Assembly (NCBI GenBank): GCA_004195045.1
Contig: SGBC01000001.1
Coordinates: forward strand, 744,001-808,000
DNA from: Candidatus Acididesulfobacter guangdongensis
Lineage (GTDB): Bacteria > SZUA-79 > Acidulodesulfobacterales > Acidulodesulfobacteraceae
Direction: 5' to 3'
DNA: 64,000 nt
Part shown: piece by piece, positions 63,744 to 64,000 of the stretch
How positions within the stretch are numbered: the first letter of the stretch is position 1
Layout: each line of letters begins with the position of its first letter
The notes under the pieces: model-generated
Told to the model about the DNA's origin: nothing
Seen by the model: only the letters and a program-made list of their open reading frames with translations
Database searches by the model: none
Translations under genes and position numbers: made by a program

Positions 63744-64000
63744 TTATATATATTTAATTATCGATAGGAAAAAAAGTATTGTTCCCACTACCACGCAGCT
63801 GTCGGCAACGTTAAAACTCGGCCAGTGATACTGATATATATGGATATCTATAAAATCTACCACAAATCCCTGAACGACCCTATTGATTAAATTAGAAAAA
63901 GCGCCTGATATAATTAATGCGGAAGAAATTATAAAAAGATTTGTATTTATTTTAACTTTAAACAAAATATAAATTAGCGCAATTATAATGGCAAACGTGA
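63744..64000 (-). CDS. lspA: Lipoprotein signal peptidase LspA, C-terminal part
   Basis: The reading frame is open to the window edge, so the N-terminus lies beyond 64000. The visible ~85 residues include IISGAFSNLINRVVQGFVVDFID, with the catalytic Asp in FVVDF, and WPSFNVADSCVVVG with the second catalytic Asp in NVAD. This is the diagnostic C-terminal half of type II signal peptidase, which trims lipoproteins such as LptE and the one at 9810. Two transmembrane segments are visible. Confidence 0.93.
   Translation of the reverse strand, partial: TFAIIIALIYILFKVKINTNLFIISSALIISGAFSNLINRVVQGFVVDFIDIHIYQYHWPSFNVADSCVVVGTILFFLSIIKYI

Overview
The window is AT-rich DNA from a Gram-negative bacterium that can fix nitrogen. 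Lipid A and LPS genes (lpxK, an LpxL-type acyltransferase, gmhB, lptE), a beta-barrel outer-membrane protein and the block leuS-lptE-holA-rpsT point to a proteobacterium-like (deltaproteobacterial) lineage. The low GC, the two-PII-protein (NifI) nitrogenase control and the energy-converting membrane complex resemble uncultured sulfur-cycle lineages from acidic sediments, but this placement is an inference. No tRNA or rRNA gene and no CRISPR array was seen.

Layout. 0-7 kb: a 71-bp palindromic repeat, a DUF5714 gene, a DUF167 gene and a YhaN/YhaO-type (SbcC/SbcD-like) nuclease pair. 7-13.7 kb: a cobalamin riboswitch in front of an APC permease, two lineage-specific genes (one a lipoprotein), a beta-CASP RNase-like protein and a frameshifted glycosyltransferase. 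13.9-22.2 kb: a strong promoter and a fluoride (crcB-type) riboswitch lead into six genes for a hydrogenase-4/formate-hydrogenlyase-like membrane complex. Its large subunit lacks the N-terminal [NiFe] cysteine ligands and has no recognisable C-terminal pair, so it is best read as an energy-converting-hydrogenase-related (Ehr-type) complex. 22.2-34.6 kb: nifV faces away from nifH-nifB-methyltransferase-ferredoxin-nifD-nifK-nifE-nifN-nifX-nifI1-nifI2, with a sigma-54-type promoter on each side of the divergent spacer. 34.6-46.8 kb: FmdB, MFS, Crp/Fnr, rsmD, coaD, aminotransferase, frameshifted lpxK, LpxL-type acyltransferase, outer-membrane protein, Mo-oxidoreductase, DUF488 and an LRV-repeat protein. 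46.8-51.3 kb: a decaying accessory island with a VapC remnant, two nucleotidyltransferase/HEPN modules, an HsdM remnant, a RhuM-Fic protein and a helicase remnant. 51.3-64 kb: housekeeping genes gmhB, rmuC, rpsT, holA, lptE, leuS, phosphoketolase, a HAD hydrolase, a deacetylase-family protein and partial lspA.

How the parts fit together. The nif cluster holds the nitrogenase structural proteins, the cofactor machinery (NifV, NifB, NifE, NifN, NifX), a likely electron donor and post-translational switches (NifI1/I2). The membrane complex next to it could couple ion gradients to redox carriers, and so may supply low-potential electrons, but that link is only positional.

Two genome-style features recur. 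Conserved enzymes carry Asn/Asp/Ser-rich low-complexity insertions, and two envelope genes (lpxK and a glycosyltransferase) are broken at poly-A runs in the same direction, each restorable by one extra A.
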